Shown here one piece after another: positions 16,262 through 25,985 of a stretch of 64,000 nt of DNA (the first letter of the stretch is position 1; each line of letters starts with the position of its first letter). The notes beneath the pieces were generated by a model. That model ran no database searches and was not told where the DNA came from. It saw nothing but the letters and a program-made list of their open reading frames with translations. The stretch comes from Stenotrophomonas maltophilia (GTDB taxonomy: Bacteria; Pseudomonadota; Gammaproteobacteria; Xanthomonadales; Xanthomonadaceae). Made by a program: the position numbers and the translations under genes. The stretch covers positions 62,001-126,000 of the forward strand of contig NZ_LYVJ01000005.1 in NCBI RefSeq assembly GCF_001676385.1, written 5' to 3'.

Positions 16262-19123
16262 TCAGAACCGCAGGTCCGCGCGCAGGTACCAGTAACGGCC
16301 ACGCGGGATGTCGTAGGTCGAGGCGTCGTAGCCGTTCAACGAGCACGACAGGCAGATCGGCGGATCCTTGTCGAACACGTTGTTCAGGCCGGCTGTCAGC
16401 TGCAGCCCTTTCATCCAGTCGATCTTGTAGCCGACCTGCAGGTCATGGAACGTAGTGGCCGACAGCGTGTTGGTGCCGGCGGCCTGGTTGCTGCACACCG
16501 GGAACGCTACCGCGTCCCCGCAGTCTTCGGTCAGCTCGGAGATATGGCGCACCGTCCAGTTGGCGCTCCAGTTGTCCAGCGTCCAGCCGATGCTGGCGTT
16601 GCTGGTCCACTCCGGAATGGAGCTGTCGGCCACCTCCACGCCCGGCTTCTGCGGCTGCCTCTGCCCGGCGGCGCCGGTAGCCTCATAGCGACCGACGAAG
16701 GTGTTCTTCCAGGCCAGCTTGAACTGGCCGATGGAGGTCTGCGGCAACGTCCAGAACAGGTCCACGTCCCAGCCGTCGGTCTTGATCGAGCCCAGGTTGG
16801 TGAGGCGGTTGTTGAAGCTGCTGACCGCACCGGTGCTGGCACGGGTAATGCCGTCGCAGTAGACCGGGTCCAGCGTATCCACGCACAGGTCCAGCTGGGT
16901 CTGCGCATTGATCGCCTGGATCGCGCCATCGATGGCGTGGCGGTAGAACGTCACTTCCACGTCGAAGCGCTCCGACCACGACGCGTTGTTGCCGAACCAG
17001 GGGCTCCACACGAAGCCGGCACTGAAGCTGCGCGAGCGCTCCGGCTCCAGCTCGCGGTTGCCGCCGGTGGTCACCGAGATCTGCGAATTGGCCTGCTGGA
17101 ACCCAGCCGGCACGCTCAGCGCGGCGCAGTTGGCGGCGCTGCCGCGCGGCGCCGTGCCGCCCAGGCCGACCGAGCACGGATCGAACAGCTGCAGGTCGGC
17201 GCGCGCGGCCGAACCATACAGTTCACCGATCGACGGCGCACGGAAGCCCTCGGCGTAGGTCGTGCGCAGCACGAAGTCGTCGGTTACCTGCCAACGCAGG
17301 CCGTACTTGGGCGTGAACTCGCCGCCGAACGTCGAGTAGTCCGAGTAGCGCCCGGCCAGGCTCAGGTCCAGCTTCTTGCCGAACGTGGAGTCGGCGAAGA
17401 TCGGAACACTCAGCTCCAGATAGGCCTCGTTGACATCGTAGGAGCCCGAGGTCGGCTGCGACGGAACACCGTTGTAGTGACCGGCCACGGTCAGTGGATC
17501 AGGCTGGTACCAGCCTTCGTACTTGCGGTACTCGTAGCCGGTCGCGAACGACACCGGGCCCGCCGGCAGCGAGAACAGCTCGCTGGACAGATTCGCCGTG
17601 AACAGGCTCAGTTCGTTCTGGCTGCGGTCGCGTACCACCGGCTGTATCCACTTCAGCATGTCCGGGGTGATCGAACCGGCGCCGCCGAAGATGTTCAGCG
17701 GCACGCAACCGGGCGTTGCCGCACAGACGGCCGGGTCGCCCAGCGCCATGTTGACGTTGTAGATGTTGTAGCTGCCATGGTTGGTCTGCTCGGCCTTGTT
17801 CTTGCTGTACATGCCGTTGACGTCCCAGTACCAGCTGCGGTCGGCCGCGTGGAAGTCGCCGACCAGGCCGGTGGCGAAATAGGTGGTGTTCACCTCCTGC
17901 TTGAACACGCGCGGTCCGCCTTCGACCGGTCGGCGACCGATCAGGCTCATGTTGTCGCCTGATACCAGATCAAATCCGAACGGGTTGTAGGGATTCAGGC
18001 GCGAGACCACGATGTTGTCGGCCAGTGGATTGCCAGTGGCGCCATCCGGACCGAAGAACAGCGGTTCCGGACCGGCCTGGTTGGTCGACTCGCGGCGATT
18101 GCCCAGCGCCTTGATGTACCACTGCACGTTGTCGGTGATGTCGAAGCGGAACTGGCCGAACAGGCCCTTGCGCTCCGACGGCGTGAGCACCATGTTGTAC
18201 TCGGCGAAATTGAAGCGGTCGGCCGTGGTGAAGCAATGGTAGTCATCGCTGCGGTTGCAGCCGGCACTGCCGTCGTAACGCGGATTGCTCACGCCGGTGT
18301 TGGGCACGATGTTCTGCACGGCACCGGTGTTCGGGTCGGTGAACATGAAGCGGCCCTGCGGGATGCCGCCGCTGCCGAACGCCAGGCCCGTTCCTGGTAT
18401 CGGGAAGCGCGACTGCTCGCGGTCCTTGGCAAACACCGGGTCCTGCTTGGTCCAGCTGGCACCGAGGAACAGGCTGTAGCGATCGCCACTCTTGCCCCAC
18501 GCCAGGTCCACGCCCTTCTGCGTGCCATCGCCCTTGCTGTACTCCCCGTAGTTCAGCGTCACCTGGCCGCCATCGAAGTCGCGGCGGGTGATGATGTTGA
18601 CCACGCCGGCGATGGCGTCGGAGCCGTACAGCGACGATGCGCCGTCTTCCAGTACCTCGATGCGTTCGACGATGGCCAGCGGAATGGTGTTGAGGTCGGT
18701 GGCCGCACCCACGCCCGATGCCGACGACTCGTTGACCCAGCGGATGCCGTCGACCAGCACCAGCACGCGCTTGGCGCCCAGATGACGCAGGTCGACCTGC
18801 GCCGAACCGGCACCCACGCCGCTGCCATCGGGCGGGAAACCGAAATTGCCGGACGAATTGAACTTGGCATTGAGCGCCGAACCGGAGCCGGTGAGCTGCT
18901 GCAGCACCTCGCCGATCGAGGTGAGGCCGGTGCGCTCGATGTCGCCGCGGGTCAGCGTCTGGATCGGCACCTGCCCCTCGACTTCAGCGCGCTTGATGCG
19001 GGTACCGGTGACTTCCACCGCATCGAGATTGGTGGTGGATTGCGCAGCGGCACCCAGCGGTGCCAGGGCCGTCACGCACAGCGCGACGGCAACCGCCAAC
19101 GGGCGGTGATGCAGGTGAATCAT
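16262..19123 (-). CDS. Large TonB-dependent receptor (OmpA/Oar-like class)
   Basis: A 953-residue outer-membrane receptor with signal peptide (1-27, ending GAAAQS), TonB box region ([16 protein letters not shown]), plug ([53 protein letters not shown]) and a C-terminal barrel closing with YLRADLRF. The plug motif pattern is the one common among xanthomonad receptors for carbohydrates and peptides rather than siderophores. GGAGAG precedes the ATG at 19123. Several extracellular-loop cysteines ([10 protein letters not shown] and others) stand out. Downstream ExbD-like genes lie upstream on the same strand, possibly in the same transcription direction. Confidence 0.9.
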   Translation of the reverse strand: MIHLHHRPLAVAVALCVTALAPLGAAAQSTTNLDAVEVTGTRIKRAEVEGQVPIQTLTRGDIERTGLTSIGEVLQQLTGSGSALNAKFNSSGNFGFPPDGSGVGAGSAQVDLRHLGAKRVLVLVDGIRWVNESSASGVGAATDLNTIPLAIVERIEVLEDGASSLYGSDAIAGVVNIITRRDFDGGQVTLNYGEYSKGDGTQKGVDLAWGKSGDRYSLFLGASWTKQDPVFAKDREQSRFPIPGTGLAFGSGGIPQGRFMFTDPNTGAVQNIVPNTGVSNPRYDGSAGCNRSDDYHCFTTADRFNFAEYNMVLTPSERKGLFGQFRFDITDNVQWYIKALGNRRESTNQAGPEPLFFGPDGATGNPLADNIVVSRLNPYNPFGFDLVSGDNMSLIGRRPVEGGPRVFKQEVNTTYFATGLVGDFHAADRSWYWDVNGMYSKNKAEQTNHGSYNIYNVNMALGDPAVCAATPGCVPLNIFGGAGSITPDMLKWIQPVVRDRSQNELSLFTANLSSELFSLPAGPVSFATGYEYRKYEGWYQPDPLTVAGHYNGVPSQPTSGSYDVNEAYLELSVPIFADSTFGKKLDLSLAGRYSDYSTFGGEFTPKYGLRWQVTDDFVLRTTYAEGFRAPSIGELYGSAARADLQLFDPCSVGLGGTAPRGSAANCAALSVPAGFQQANSQISVTTGGNRELEPERSRSFSAGFVWSPWFGNNASWSERFDVEVTFYRHAIDGAIQAINAQTQLDLCVDTLDPVYCDGITRASTGAVSSFNNRLTNLGSIKTDGWDVDLFWTLPQTSIGQFKLAWKNTFVGRYEATGAAGQRQPQKPGVEVADSSIPEWTSNASIGWTLDNWSANWTVRHISELTEDCGDAVAFPVCSNQAAGTNTLSATTFHDLQVGYKIDWMKGLQLTAGLNNVFDKDPPICLSCSLNGYDASTYDIPRGRYWYLRADLRF

Positions 19124-19367
19124 TCGCTCTCTCTCCAAAGGAATGTCGGGACATGGACTACCGCGCTCCCCCTGCATGGCGGCAGCGCCTCCTTTGTAAA
19201 CAAGCGGTAAAAATCACGGCGTGATGATCGACACTCTTTCACATGGATTTGACGTGATTGACGGCTGATTACGCCAGATCGCTGCACATTCAGACCGGAC
19301 GCTGCTGTCCATCACAGCGGCATGGATGCCGACAGCGACAACTCGCGCCGAGATCCGCTACCGCCCA

Positions 19368-19799
19368 TCAAGGGGTCTTGTCGATACCGCCGCCAGTTGC
19401 CTGCGCGCCGATGCGCAGCCCATGCTGGCTGACGGCCAGCAGCACGCGTGCCATGTCTCCGTAGTCAGTGTCGTCGGCAGTCGACAGATGCACCCAGGGG
19501 CGATGCTGCGGCGGACTCTGTTGCGCCTGCGCCAGGTAGCGCTGCAATGCGGGGGCATCCAGCGGCTGGCCATTCCAGAAGACCGCCCCCGCTGCGTCGA
19601 TGCGCAGGTTGATCGGCTGGAGCGAGGCCGCCGGCCAGGGTGGGCACGAGGTGCGCTGCGGGAACGCCAGGAGGCCGGTTGCCTGCGCCATGGGCAGCGT
19701 GGTGATCACCAGTGCCAGCAGCACCAGCAGCACGTCCACCAGCGGTGCCAGATTGGGGGTGGCAATCCATGAGGTCGCGCGCTGTGTCCCGTATCGCAT
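19368..19799 (-). CDS. ExbD/TolR-like protein (first of pair)
   Basis: A 143-residue protein with one N-terminal membrane helix (LAPLVDVLLVLLALVITTLP near residues 16-35) and a periplasmic domain (LRIDAAGAVFWNGQPLD). The aspartate in PLVDVLLVLL is the conserved proton-path residue of ExbD/TolR. Such proteins work with ExbB and TonB to power outer-membrane transport. The C-terminal part is shorter and less typical than in classical ExbD. It lies 57 bp after a second ExbD-like gene in the same orientation; no ExbB or TonB gene is in the window. Confidence 0.8.
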   Translation of the reverse strand: MRYGTQRATSWIATPNLAPLVDVLLVLLALVITTLPMAQATGLLAFPQRTSCPPWPAASLQPINLRIDAAGAVFWNGQPLDAPALQRYLAQAQQSPPQHRPWVHLSTADDTDYGDMARVLLAVSQHGLRIGAQATGGGIDKTP

Positions 19800-19856
19800 G
19801 CTACGTTTCCGCGCAGAAAGAGCGACCTGCCGATGGCAGGCCGCCCGTTGACGGCC

Positions 19857-20264
19857 TCACCGCACGAAGGCGATGCGCTCCATGCCGGTGGCTTCGGCCG
19901 CAGCCAGGATCCGCGCCATGCCTTCGTACTCGGCCGACGGATCGGTGGCGATGCGCAGCTCCGGCAGATTCCCGGCATGCTCACTGGCCTGCGCCTGCAG
20001 GCGTATCTGAAGATCGCCGATGGCCATCGGCTGGCCGTCCCAGCTCAGCTGGTTCGACGCATCCAGGCGCAGCTCGATCGGCGGTGGTGGTTCGGGACGG
20101 TCGACCACGCGATCGGTGGCTTGTGGCAGCTGCACCGCAATCGGCCGGGCCACGATCGGCGCGGTCACGATGAAGATGATCAACAGCACCAGCATCACAT
20201 CCACCAGTGGCGTGACATTGATGTCCGCCAGCGGGCCGCTTCTTCCTGCGCTACTGAACGCCAT
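19857..20264 (-). CDS. ExbD/TolR-like protein (second of pair)
   Basis: A 135-residue inner-membrane protein with the ExbD signature INVTPLVDVMLVLLIIFIV (residues about 14-32, essential Asp in LVDVML), then a periplasmic domain with QLPQATD and a second conserved block (ATDPSAEYEGMARIL). GGGAG upstream supports the ATG at 20264. It is translated just before the other ExbD-like gene and is divergent from slt. Two adjacent exbD genes next to a TonB receptor are known in xanthomonads, where paired ExbD proteins work with one ExbB encoded elsewhere. Confidence 0.88.
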   Translation of the reverse strand: MAFSSAGRSGPLADINVTPLVDVMLVLLIIFIVTAPIVARPIAVQLPQATDRVVDRPEPPPPIELRLDASNQLSWDGQPMAIGDLQIRLQAQASEHAGNLPELRIATDPSAEYEGMARILAAAEATGMERIAFVR

Positions 20265-20426
20265 GTGCCGCTCCCTGCAGCCGGGCCGTTCGCCCAGGGC
20301 CGACGTTACGACGCCTGCCAGCACCTCCGGCAGAGGTGTGCGCGGGTTCATTCAGCTGCCGTTGCCGACGCCCCGCGTGCACGCAATGCGAAACTGAATT
20401 CAGCCACTGCCCGCTATGCTGCCGCT

Positions 20427-22400
20427 ATGACCCGACGCTCTTCGACCGCCCTCACCTTGTTCCCATTGGCCGCCACGCTGCTGATCGGCTGCGCCAATGC
20501 CCAGTCCCTCGACGCCCAGAATGCGCAGCTGAAGGCCGCGATCGCTGCCGCCGAGCGCGGCCAGTTCGATCCCGGCCAGGCCGCAGCACTCAGCCGCCAC
20601 CCGGCCTATGCCTGGCTGGAGTACGCGAACCTGCGCCGCAACATCGATACCGTCGATACCGCGCAGGCGCAGGCCTTCCTCAAGCGCTACGACGGCCAAG
20701 CGGTGGCCAACACCTTCCGCAGCGTGTGGCTGCCCTCGGTCGCGCGCCGCCAGGATTGGCCGACCCTGCTCGCCAACTGGGCCCCTACCGACAATGCAGG
20801 CCTGCGCTGTGCGCAGCTGACCGCGCGGCAGGTGACCGGCAAGGTCGATCCGCAGTGGATCAGCGAAGCACAGGACCTCTGGCGCAGGAACGGCAAGTCG
20901 CTGCCGGACGGCTGCGACGCGGTATTCGCCGTGCTGCAGGCGCAGGGCGGGCTGAGCGACGCCCTGCGCTGGGAACGCATCGATGCCGCCGCCGACGCGC
21001 AGCAGCCGGCGGTGATGCGCAGTGCCGCGCGCGGCCTGCCCGCCGCCGAGCTGGCGTTGGCCAACAGCTATGCCGCCTTCGTCGATTCGCCCAATGCCAG
21101 TGCCCTGAACTGGCCGCGCAACGAGCGCAGCCGGCGTATCGCCACCGATGGCCTGGCCAAGCTGGCCAAGGCCGACCCGGCCGCCACCGAGCAGCAACTG
21201 CCGCAGTACGCACAGTCCCTCGGCCTGAGCGCCGAGCAGCAGGGCCAGGTGCGGTACCAGATCGCGCTGTGGACAGTGGCGTCCTACCTGCCCGACTCGG
21301 CGCGCCGCCTCAACGCGGTGCCGGAGTCGGCCTATGACGAACGCCTGCACGAATGGCGCGCGCGCGAAGCCATGTCGCGTGGTGACTGGCCCGCCGCGCT
21401 GGCTGCGATCCGCAAGATGGGCAACAAGCAGCGCAATGATTCGCGCTGGCGCTACTTCGAAGGCCGCATGCTGGAAAAGACCGGCCAGGCACAGCAGGCG
21501 CAAGCGCTGTTCCGCGATGCCGCACGCGCGCCCACCTTCCACGGCTTCCTCGCCGCCGACAAGCTGCAGCAGGGCTACACGCTGTGCCCGTGGAAGCCGA
21601 ATGACAGCGCGCAGGCGCAGGCCGTGATCGCGCGTGACCCAGCCATCCAGCGCGCGATGGCGCTGTACCAGATCGACCGGGCTGGCTGGGCCGTGGCCGA
21701 ATGGAACAGCGCGCTGTCGCGCTTCGATGACACCCAGCGCCGCCTGGCGGTACGCGTGGCACAGGACAACGGCTGGTTCGACCGTGCCGTGTTCTCGCTC
21801 GGCAAGCAGCCGCAGGAGCAGCGCCTGTACGATCTGCGTTTCCCGCTGCACCACGACGCCACCATCCGCCGCGAATCGGCCCGCAATGCGCTGGACCCGG
21901 CCTGGGTCGCGGCAGAAATCCGTGCGGAGAGCGTATTCAACCCACGCGCCCGTTCCCCGGCCAACGCGATGGGCCTGATGCAGGTGCTGCCGGGCACGGG
22001 CGCGGGAGTGGCCAGGTCCACCGGACTGACTGGCTATGGCGGCGCCGACAGCCTGTATGACCCCGATACCAACATCGCCATCGGTACCGCCTACCTGCGC
22101 CAGCTGCTGAACAAGTACGAGGGCCTGCCCTACGTGACCATCGCTGCCTACAACGCCGGTCCCACGCCGACTGCGCGGTGGCAGAGCCAGCGCCCGGGCT
22201 ACGATCCGGACCTGTGGATCGAGACCATCAGCTACAAGGAAACCCGCGAATATGTCGCCCGCGTGCTGGCCTTCAGCGTGATCTACGACTGGCGCCTCAA
22301 CGGCGATGCCCTGCCGCTCAGCGACCGCCTGGTGGGGCGCCTGGTGGACAAGCGCAAGCGCTTCAGCTGCGCTGCCGACGCCGACCAGGGCGGCGACTGA
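20427..22400 (+). CDS. slt: Soluble lytic murein transglycosylase
   Basis: A 657-residue periplasmic enzyme that cleaves the MurNAc-GlcNAc bond of peptidoglycan to form 1,6-anhydro products. A signal peptide with a possible lipobox (LLIGCANAQ, Cys near residue 18) opens the protein, followed by a long superhelical alpha domain (the U and L domains, to about residue 480), then the SLT lysozyme-like domain with catalytic E501 in IRAESVFN, GLMQVLPGTG and AAYNAGP. The ATG at 20427 is chosen because the upstream in-frame stretch covers the divergent exbD gene. A SMAG dimer follows. Confidence 0.93.
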   Translation: MTRRSSTALTLFPLAATLLIGCANAQSLDAQNAQLKAAIAAAERGQFDPGQAAALSRHPAYAWLEYANLRRNIDTVDTAQAQAFLKRYDGQAVANTFRSVWLPSVARRQDWPTLLANWAPTDNAGLRCAQLTARQVTGKVDPQWISEAQDLWRRNGKSLPDGCDAVFAVLQAQGGLSDALRWERIDAAADAQQPAVMRSAARGLPAAELALANSYAAFVDSPNASALNWPRNERSRRIATDGLAKLAKADPAATEQQLPQYAQSLGLSAEQQGQVRYQIALWTVASYLPDSARRLNAVPESAYDERLHEWRAREAMSRGDWPAALAAIRKMGNKQRNDSRWRYFEGRMLEKTGQAQQAQALFRDAARAPTFHGFLAADKLQQGYTLCPWKPNDSAQAQAVIARDPAIQRAMALYQIDRAGWAVAEWNSALSRFDDTQRRLAVRVAQDNGWFDRAVFSLGKQPQEQRLYDLRFPLHHDATIRRESARNALDPAWVAAEIRAESVFNPRARSPANAMGLMQVLPGTGAGVARSTGLTGYGGADSLYDPDTNIAIGTAYLRQLLNKYEGLPYVTIAAYNAGPTPTARWQSQRPGYDPDLWIETISYKETREYVARVLAFSVIYDWRLNGDALPLSDRLVGRLVDKRKRFSCAADADQGGD

Positions 22401-22413
22401 TCGCGCAGCGCCT

Positions 22414-22493
22414 GTAGAGCCGGGCCTGCGCTCGGCTGCTGTTCGTTCCGGTCGCATTGCCACGCGATGAGCCGAGCACGGGCTCGGCTCTAC
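22414..22493. repeat. SMAG/REP dimer
   Basis: GTAGAGCCGGGCCTGCGCTC on the left and the facing copy ending GGCTCGGCTCTAC on the right, between slt and cca. Confidence 0.85.
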
Positions 22494-22519
22494 AGGCCGG
22501 CCATGCGATCATCCCCCCC

Positions 22520-23740
22520 ATGAAGATCTATCTTGTCGGCGGCGCCGTGCGCGACCGCCTGCTGCAGCGCCCCGCCGGCGACCGCGACTGGGTCGTGGTC
22601 GGTGCCACCCCCGCGCAGATGGAGGCGCAGGGTTACACCGCCGTGGGCCGCGATTTCCCGGTGTTCCTGCACCCGAAGAGCGGTGAGGAATACGCGCTGG
22701 CGCGTACCGAACGCAAATCCGGCCGTGGCTATCGCGGCTTCGTGGTCGATGCCGATCCGGCGGTGACGCTGGAAGAAGACCTGCAGCGCCGCGACTTCAC
22801 CATCAACGCGATCGCCTGCGATGAAGAGACCGGCACGCTGGTCGATCCCTATGGCGGTGTGCGCGATATCGAGCGACGCGTGCTGCGCCATGTCGGCCCG
22901 GCGTTCGTGGAAGATCCGCTGCGCGTGCTGCGCGCGGCCCGGTTCATGGCGCGCTTTGCGCCGTTGGGTTTTACCGTCGCCGAAGAGACCATGGCGCTGA
23001 TGCGCGAGGTCGCCGCCAACGGCGAGCTGGACGCGCTGGTACCCGAGCGTGTGTGGCAGGAGCTGCGCAAGGCACTGGCCTGCGAGCGCCCCTCGGCCTT
23101 CCTGCGCACGCTGCACGATGCGCATGCGTTGGGCCCGATCCTGCCTGAGCTGGAAGCGCTGTACGGCGTACCGCAGCGTGCCGAATTCCACCCGGAAGTC
23201 GACACCGGCATCCACCAGGAAATGGTCAGCGACATGGCCGCGAAACTGGCGCCGGGTGATGACCTGGTCGGCTTCGCTGCCCTCACCCACGATCTCGGCA
23301 AGGGCCTGACCCCGCCGGAGGAATGGCCGCGCCACATCATGCACGAGCAGCGCGGCATCAAGCCGTTGAAGGCACTGTGTGCGCGGTTGAAGATTCCCAC
23401 CGAACACCAGCAGCTGGCCGAAGCGGTCTGCCGCGAGCACCTGAACGTGCACCGCATCGACGAACTGCGCGATGCCACCGTGCTGGAACTGCTGGGCCGA
23501 TGTGATGCGCTGCGCCGGCCGGAACGCGTGGCGCGCATCGCGTTGTGCTGCGAGGCCGACAAGCGCGGCCGGCTCGGCTTCGAGGACGCCGACTACCCGC
23601 AGGGCGAAACGCTCAAGCGCCTGCACCAGGCAGCGCTGTCAGTGCAGGCGCGGGATCTGGATACCACGCATCTGAAGGGACCGGCCGTTGGCGAAGCGCT
23701 GGCCAAGGCGCGGGTGAAAGCCATCGCGGCGGCCCGCTGA
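22520..23740 (+). CDS. cca: Multifunctional CCA tRNA nucleotidyltransferase
   Basis: A 406-residue enzyme that adds or repairs the CCA end of tRNAs. The class-II nucleotidyltransferase head has GGAVRD at residues 7-12 and the catalytic D21/D23 pair in DRDWVV, then the [10 protein letters not shown] motif and the tRNA-binding ERVWQEL helices. A C-terminal HD phosphohydrolase domain (LTHDLGKG with upstream H in GIHQEM) gives the phosphatase and 2',3'-cyclic phosphodiesterase activities typical of the E. coli-type protein. The ATG at 22520 lies 26 bp after the SMAG dimer. Length is standard. Confidence 0.95.
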   Translation: MKIYLVGGAVRDRLLQRPAGDRDWVVVGATPAQMEAQGYTAVGRDFPVFLHPKSGEEYALARTERKSGRGYRGFVVDADPAVTLEEDLQRRDFTINAIACDEETGTLVDPYGGVRDIERRVLRHVGPAFVEDPLRVLRAARFMARFAPLGFTVAEETMALMREVAANGELDALVPERVWQELRKALACERPSAFLRTLHDAHALGPILPELEALYGVPQRAEFHPEVDTGIHQEMVSDMAAKLAPGDDLVGFAALTHDLGKGLTPPEEWPRHIMHEQRGIKPLKALCARLKIPTEHQQLAEAVCREHLNVHRIDELRDATVLELLGRCDALRRPERVARIALCCEADKRGRLGFEDADYPQGETLKRLHQAALSVQARDLDTTHLKGPAVGEALAKARVKAIAAAR

Positions 23741-23748
23741 AGTACCCG

Positions 23749-23772
23749 GTAGTGCCGGCCGCTGGCCGGCAC
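23749..23772 (+). repeat. SMAG/REP monomer, TGCCGGCC subtype
   Basis: GTAGTGCCGGCCGCTGGCCG and following CA fold as a single hairpin (TGCCGGCC/GGCCGGCA) nine bases after the cca stop, in the convergent gap before the SseB-like gene. Confidence 0.85.
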
Positions 23773-23788
23773 CTTCATATCGCTGGAT

Positions 23789-24223
23789 TCAATGCGCCAT
23801 GCCGCGGGTGATCGCCGCCGCACGCTGCTTCAGCTGGGCCACGGCATCGGGAATCATCTCCATGCCCACGTCCAGGCCCGGGTTCAGCACCAGGCCGACG
23901 CCGTCGCCGATACCGGCCAGCAGCGCGTGCACCGCGATCGGCATGGCATGCGCAAACTGCGGCAGCTGCTCGTGCCACAGGCCGGCGCGCTCGGGTGCGG
24001 TGAACACCGCGAACATCGGCTCGCCGCTCTCGCTGGTCAGCACCAGCGGCGAGATGCTCTCGTCCCAGGCGCCATCTTCGCCGATGGCCTTGTCCAGCAG
24101 CACGAACGCCGTCGAGGTCAGCAGGCCGTCGAGGAACTGCGCTGCGGTCAGCGTGCCGTCCTGGGCCTGCAGCAGGCGCACCTCGAGGTCGTTGAGGGGG
24201 TCGAACGGGGTGTCGTGGTCCAT
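23789..24223 (-). CDS. SseB-like domain protein
   Basis: A 144-residue cytoplasmic protein. Its body matches the SseB N-terminal-domain pattern: an early QFLDGLLTSTAFVLLDK strand, then PLVLTSESGEPMFAVFTAPERAGLW, and the C-terminal GVGLVLNPGLDVGMEM segment. Proteins of this domain are found widely in bacteria without a settled function (E. coli SseB enhances serine sensitivity). It is transcribed after the zinc-ribbon gene and S41 peptidase, 49 bp downstream, so the three may form an operon. Confidence 0.75.
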   Translation of the reverse strand: MDHDTPFDPLNDLEVRLLQAQDGTLTAAQFLDGLLTSTAFVLLDKAIGEDGAWDESISPLVLTSESGEPMFAVFTAPERAGLWHEQLPQFAHAMPIAVHALLAGIGDGVGLVLNPGLDVGMEMIPDAVAQLKQRAAAITRGMAH

Positions 24224-24272
24224 GGTCGGTTCCGGTACGTGATTGCAGGGCAGACTTTAACAGGCCCCGTCC

Positions 24273-24608
24273 TCAGCCGATGAATCCGTGCCGCCACAGC
24301 CAGCCCAGCGCGGCCAACCCAACCACCCCCAGCAGCATCAGCGGCAGGCCGAAGCGGTGCCGCCATGGGATCGGCACCCCGCCCAGCTGCTGGTCCATGG
24401 TCTCCGTGTCCAGCACCCAGCCATGCTCGCAGCGGCTGCAGGCCAGCTCGTAGCGGCGCTGGTAGGTGAACCCGAACAGCAGGTCGATGCGCGCCATCTT
24501 GTAACGCAGCTGCGGGGCGAACTCGGTTTCCGTCTGGCAGCGTAGGCAGTGGTGGGCTTCGGTTGGGCCGACCACCACCACCCGCTCCTGCTGGCCGATC
24601 AGGATCAT
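24273..24608 (-). CDS. Small zinc-ribbon membrane protein, function unknown
   Basis: A 111-residue protein with two cysteine pairs, CLRC near residues 21-24 and CSRC near 57-60, spaced as a zinc ribbon, followed by one or two C-terminal hydrophobic segments (LPLMLLGVVGLAALGWLW). It therefore looks like a membrane-anchored zinc-ribbon protein with the ribbon on the cytoplasmic side. The ATG is three bases after the stop of the S41 peptidase gene, implying tight coupling. No specific family could be named. Confidence 0.7.
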   Translation of the reverse strand: MILIGQQERVVVVGPTEAHHCLRCQTETEFAPQLRYKMARIDLLFGFTYQRRYELACSRCEHGWVLDTETMDQQLGGVPIPWRHRFGLPLMLLGVVGLAALGWLWRHGFIG

Positions 24609-24611
24609 GGA

Positions 24612-25649
24612 TCAGCGGCCTTGGCAGGCAGGTTGGGCCAGCAGCCAGGCTTGGGCGGCGGCCACGGTGGCCGCGTCACCCTCGACACGCTCATCGGGTT
24701 CAATCTTCAACCCATCGCCACGATCATTGCGGTCCCGCATCACGCTGGTGGTCAGCAACAGGCGGCTGCCATCGGCAAGGGTGTGCACGACATTGCCGGT
24801 GGAGACACCCGCGGTCGGCTGGCCGAAACTCCGCGCCTGCGCGCGGCCGCGCCACGCCAGCACCGAGGCCTCGCCCGAACTGGCGGTGCGAGGCCCGAAC
24901 AGCACCGCCACCGGCGCGCCCGGCTGCCGCAGCACATGACCCGACTGGCCGAAGTCCAGCAGCGGCTTGCCCGCCAGCTGCACGGCGGCCGCCGTCAACG
25001 TCCATCGCTGTGGCCCCTGCGCGGTTTCGAACGAGCCAACGTCCTCGCTGTTCAGCACCGAGGTGCGCAGCAGCGGTGCCATGCCCAGCAGCATCGGCCA
25101 CATGGTGCCACCGCCATTGTCACGCAGGTCGACGATCCAGCCACAGCGCGTGCCGTCGTCCTTGCTGCGGATGACCTGCTGCCACCGCGCGGCACGCTGG
25201 ATGTCCTGGCGGAATTTCTCCTGCGGCGTCGCGCCCGGCGCCGAAGCATAGCCCTCGATGACCACCCAGCCGATGCGTGCATCCACCGCATCGGCGGCCC
25301 TGGCCCTTTCCACGGCAGCGGCGCCGACCTGCTGCACGCGCGCAAGGGATTCGCGCTGGCGCTGGGTCGTCGTCCATGCGCCATGATTGCCGGTGCTGAG
25401 CGCGATGGCCTCGCGCAGCACAGTCAGCCGTTGCGCAGGGTCGCCCTGCACCGATTGCAACCGGGCGCGGGTGGCAGGCCAGTCCACCCGGTCGCGATAC
25501 AGCGCCTGCCGTTCAAGCAGCTTGAGGATCTCGGCCTCTACCTCCGGCGAGGGCGCCTCGACCGGCTTCGGCATATCGGCCATGGCGTTGGCAGCCACCA
25601 GCGCGATCATCAGCGCACCCATACGGCGCACTCCCTTGCGAACCTGCAT
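24612..25649 (-). CDS. Exported S41-family peptidase lacking the CtpA lysine
   Basis: A 345-residue protein with a signal peptide (MGALMIALVAANAMA, ending about residue 24) and a C-terminal S41 domain: IVDLRDNGGGTMWPML and the nucleophile segment RTASSGEASVLAW. Where CtpA-type enzymes have a catalytic lysine (FGKG), this protein reads SFGQPTAG. Members with the TASSGEA and FG-PTAG pattern form a separate S41 group close to tricorn-type peptidases. Activity on peptides in the periplasm is plausible. The ATG at 25649 puts the hydrophobic core in the right place; longer readings upstream lack a signal sequence. Confidence 0.8.
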   Translation of the reverse strand: MQVRKGVRRMGALMIALVAANAMADMPKPVEAPSPEVEAEILKLLERQALYRDRVDWPATRARLQSVQGDPAQRLTVLREAIALSTGNHGAWTTTQRQRESLARVQQVGAAAVERARAADAVDARIGWVVIEGYASAPGATPQEKFRQDIQRAARWQQVIRSKDDGTRCGWIVDLRDNGGGTMWPMLLGMAPLLRTSVLNSEDVGSFETAQGPQRWTLTAAAVQLAGKPLLDFGQSGHVLRQPGAPVAVLFGPRTASSGEASVLAWRGRAQARSFGQPTAGVSTGNVVHTLADGSRLLLTTSVMRDRNDRGDGLKIEPDERVEGDAATVAAAQAWLLAQPACQGR

Positions 25650-25841
25650 GTGACGTTTCCTTGTCGTTGAGGCAGACGCACAGCATAGCCCGCAGGTGAT
25701 GACTTCCGCCATGCGCAAATTGTCGTATCCCGCCACGTCGCGGGTTGCAGCAAGACAGGTGGTGGAGAGGCGACCGCACGCAGCCCTGGTGCTGGCCGAT
25801 CATGCCGGGCGCTGGTCAAAGCGGATGCACGCGCCCCTGTT

Positions 25842-25907
25842 GTAGAGCCGAGCCATGCTCGGCTGCGTGGGACAGGATCAAAGCAGCCGAGCATGGCTCG
25901 GCTCTAC
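25842..25907. repeat. SMAG/REP dimer
   Basis: Near-perfect inverted pair: GTAGAGCCGAGCCATGCTCG and its facing complement ending GGCTCTAC, with a 20-bp centre. Confidence 0.92.
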
Positions 25908-25930
25908 AGGGTCATGGCGGCGGAAAGCAC

Positions 25931-25950
25931 CGTGTCGACCAAGGTCGACA
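25931..25950. repeat. GTGTCGACC hairpin
   Basis: Arms GTGTCGACC and GGTCGACAC around AA. The reverse complement of the hairpin at 6703-6722, without the GTAG head. Confidence 0.75.
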
Positions 25951-25985
25951 CCAGAGCGGGTCATGCCGCCGGATATGGACCGGTG

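Larger units (their letters stand above)
25650..25985. other. Intergenic space with repeats, no gene
   Basis: This 336-bp gap between the autotransporter stop and the S41 peptidase start contains a SMAG dimer, a GTCGACC hairpin and presumably the peptidase promoter near 25660-25720, where the sequence is less GC-rich. No protein-coding signal was found. Confidence 0.7.
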
